From Vreelandella olivaria (GTDB taxonomy: Bacteria; Pseudomonadota; Gammaproteobacteria; Pseudomonadales; Halomonadaceae), in the NCBI GenBank assembly GCA_004295565.1, contig AP019416.1:2170001-2234000 (forward strand): DNA of 64,000 bases, in the 5' to 3' direction. Both the position numbers and the translations under genes were made by a program. The notes beneath the pieces were generated by a model, which ran no database searches, was not told where the DNA came from, and saw only the letters and a list, made by a program, of their open reading frames with translations. This document shows positions 62,331-64,000 of this stretch, piece after piece (position 1 is the stretch's first letter; every line of letters begins with the position of its first letter).

Positions 62331-62361
62331 GCCTAGCGGGGCGAAAAGCGCCTCGCTAGGC
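62331..62361. terminator. Hairpin between convergent hpt and ppsR
   Basis: GCCTAGCG and CGCTAGGC form an 8-bp stem, with an inner GGCG/CGCC helix and an AAAA-containing loop. It overlaps the ppsR stop codon. There is no T run, so its role in ending either transcript is uncertain. Confidence 0.5.
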
Positions 62362-63164
62362 CAGTTTCAGCAATCATCCGCGTTGAGATCTCCTCTACCG
62401 AGAAGCGCGTCGCATCAATAAATGGAATATGCATGGTGCGATAGAGCGACTCAGCCTGCCCTACCTCTTGCAAGCACTGATCCATCGAGCTATAGCGGCT
62501 GTTGGGGCGTCGTTCGTTGCGAATCGCCGATAAGCGCCGTGCATCAATGGTCAAGCCAAACAGTTTGTTGCGATGGGGCGCGAGCGCTTTGGGTAGTTTG
62601 AGCATACCATCTTCGTCTAAATCATCTTCCGTTAGCGGGTAGTTAGCCGCCCGAATGCCAAATTGTAGGGCCAAATAGAGCGAGGTGGGTGTTTTACCAC
62701 AGCGCGAAACGCCGACCAGAATGATATCGGCTTTATCGTACTGGTGGGTGCGGGCGCCGTCGTCATTATCCAGCGCGAAATGCACCGAGTGGATACGATC
62801 CATGTAGACGTCATCGCTGCCAATCGAGTGAGTGCGCCCAACGCTGTAAGAGGAGTGGGTCTCTAGCTCCTGCTCCAGAGGTTCCAGGAAGGTAGAAAAA
62901 TGTCGACTTTAAACCCGGATGCTTGCCGAATAACATCGCGGATTTGTTGATCCACAATGGTGTCGATAATGATCGGGCGGTGGCCGTCGCGGTTGGCCGT
63001 TGACTCAATAATGGCGGCTAACGCCTGAGCTTTTCCAGCGTATCGATATAGGGTTTGGTCTGCATATCGATCTCAACATCGCTGAACTGGGCCAGCAAAC
63101 TACGTCCTAAACTTTCCGCCGTGATGCCGGTACCATCTGAAATAAAAAAAGCCGTACGTTTCAT
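62333..63164 (-). CDS. ppsR: PEP synthase regulatory kinase/phosphorylase
   Basis: PpsR phosphorylates and dephosphorylates PEP synthase. [20 protein letters not shown] is the classic start; 'FFLEPLE'-like linkers follow, then '[20 protein letters not shown]' is the ADP-binding P-loop and '[15 protein letters not shown]' comes next. Breaks near 63030 and 62900. About 277 residues. It is divergent from its target ppsA, an arrangement widely kept. Confidence 0.95.
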
Positions 63165-63439
63165 GACAAAATCCACTGGTGAGTGATCCGGCTATTGTGA
63201 GCCGAGCCGTTTGTCAGCACAACGTATCATCACCGGTGGGTATTTCAGCGCTCTATGCGCCTGACTACATAAATAGCCCAAAAATCCCTGCTGTTGTAAA
63301 AATCCTCCACTCTCTTCGCTATTAGACCAATGGCGAATATATTGGCACGGTGCTAGGGTAGCCCAGTGAATTATCCATGATCCACGGCATTAATGCCCAT
63401 ATCAGTGGTCATGCCGATATCTATGAGTGAGGGGGTTAC

Positions 63440-64000
63440 GTGGAAGAGTACATTTTGTGGTTCGATCAGTTGGGCATGGCGGACGTCGAACGCGTAGGTG
63501 GTAAGAACGCCTCGCTGGGTGAAATGATCTCCAACCTGTCCGGTGCCGGTGTAACGGTACCCGGCGGTTTTGCTACTACCGCCCACGCTTACCGTGAATT
63601 TCTCTCCCACGAAGGGTTAAACGAACGCATTAATTCCACCCTGGCTCGCCTGGACGTCGACGACGTTAAAGCGCTGGCCGAGGCGGGTAGCAACATCCGC
63701 CAGTGGGTCATCGATACGCCGCTACCCCCAAGCTTTGAAGCGGCCCTGCGCGATGCTTACGGCCAGTTGCAGCAACAGCACCCACAGCTGAAAGTAGCCG
63801 TGCGCAGCTCAGCCACCGCGGAAGATCTCCCCGACGCCTCCTTTGCAGGCCAGCAGGAGACCTTCCTGAATATCGAAGGCTTCGACAATATCAAGCGTGC
63901 GGTGCACGAGGTGTTTGCCTCGCTGTTTAACGATCGCGCAATCTCTTACCGTGTGCACCGCGGCTACGCCCACGAAAATGTCGCCTTGTCGGCAGGCGTG
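63440..64000 (+). CDS. ppsA: Phosphoenolpyruvate synthase, N-terminal part
   Basis: GTG 63440 starts [20 protein letters not shown], followed by '[13 protein letters not shown]', '[16 protein letters not shown]', '[20 protein letters not shown]' and '[17 protein letters not shown]', all ATP-grasp motifs of PpsA. The gene runs off the window end with 187 codons shown and no frameshift so far. It makes PEP from pyruvate for gluconeogenesis. GAGGGGG lies upstream. ppsR is divergent. Confidence 0.96.
   Translation, partial: MEEYILWFDQLGMADVERVGGKNASLGEMISNLSGAGVTVPGGFATTAHAYREFLSHEGLNERINSTLARLDVDDVKALAEAGSNIRQWVIDTPLPPSFEAALRDAYGQLQQQHPQLKVAVRSSATAEDLPDASFAGQQETFLNIEGFDNIKRAVHEVFASLFNDRAISYRVHRGYAHENVALSAGV

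Noticed and set aside
1-64000. CRISPR array, prophage or insertion sequence
   Set aside because: No regularly spaced repeats, cas, phage structural, integrase or transposase genes were seen in the window.

Overview
The window looks like chromosomal DNA of a halophilic gammaproteobacterium close to Halomonas (Halomonadaceae). This is inferred from gene content and gene order, not from a database search. The run lysR / leuC-leuD-leuB-asd-fimV-truA-trpF-(trpB-trpA)-accD-folC-dedD-cvpA-purF-metZ is the arrangement known from Pseudomonas with trpBA inserted, and lexA-psrA-nagZ is also Pseudomonas-like. A phasin gene points to polyhydroxyalkanoate storage.

Layout. 1-5350: a loose run of small plus-strand accessory genes (two acetyltransferases, an NTF2-like protein, an S51 peptidase-like protein, a VOC protein, a nicotinamidase, a macrodomain protein, a small membrane protein, two GFA-fold zinc proteins). 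5498-11152: a LysR regulator divergent from the leucine genes, then asd. 11340-23922: the fimV to metZ block (polar organisation, tRNA modification, tryptophan, fatty acid, folate, purine and methionine synthesis). 24034-33851: a small exported repeat protein, cytochrome b561 and YceI, a MATE pump, an NCS2 permease, phhB-phhC, a PAS-GGDEF cyclase, cobA and a coiled-coil membrane protein. 34026-43761: mrp, dcd, purM-purN, perM-hda, phasin, fumC, an EEP-family membrane protein, two tRNA-Val genes, msrC. 43863-46740: the methionine importer metN-metI-metQ behind a SAM-II-like riboswitch. 47062-54907: ribE, nucleobase salvage (guanine/hypoxanthine permease, apt, gpt, ung, upp, uraA) and molybdenum cofactor genes (mobB, moaC-moaD, moaE). 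54979-64000: RNase J, purU, a CbiM-like permease, lexA/psrA, an L,D-transpeptidase, nagZ, hpt and divergent ppsR/ppsA.

The strongest non-coding signal is upstream of metN on the minus strand: a near-consensus sigma-70 promoter, an RNA with the conserved SAM-II pseudoknot core carrying an unusually long inserted linker hairpin, then an intrinsic terminator. Other regulatory candidates are a LexA box, a PsrA-type site, a LysR-type site and a 116-bp palindromic element between leuB and asd.

Most of the longer genes carry one to four single-base frameshifts, usually a missing base in a short homopolymer. Essential genes are hit as often as accessory ones and the protein is conserved on both sides, so these are almost certainly sequencing or assembly errors. 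Such genes are annotated here as full-length CDS with the break positions given, not as pseudogenes.
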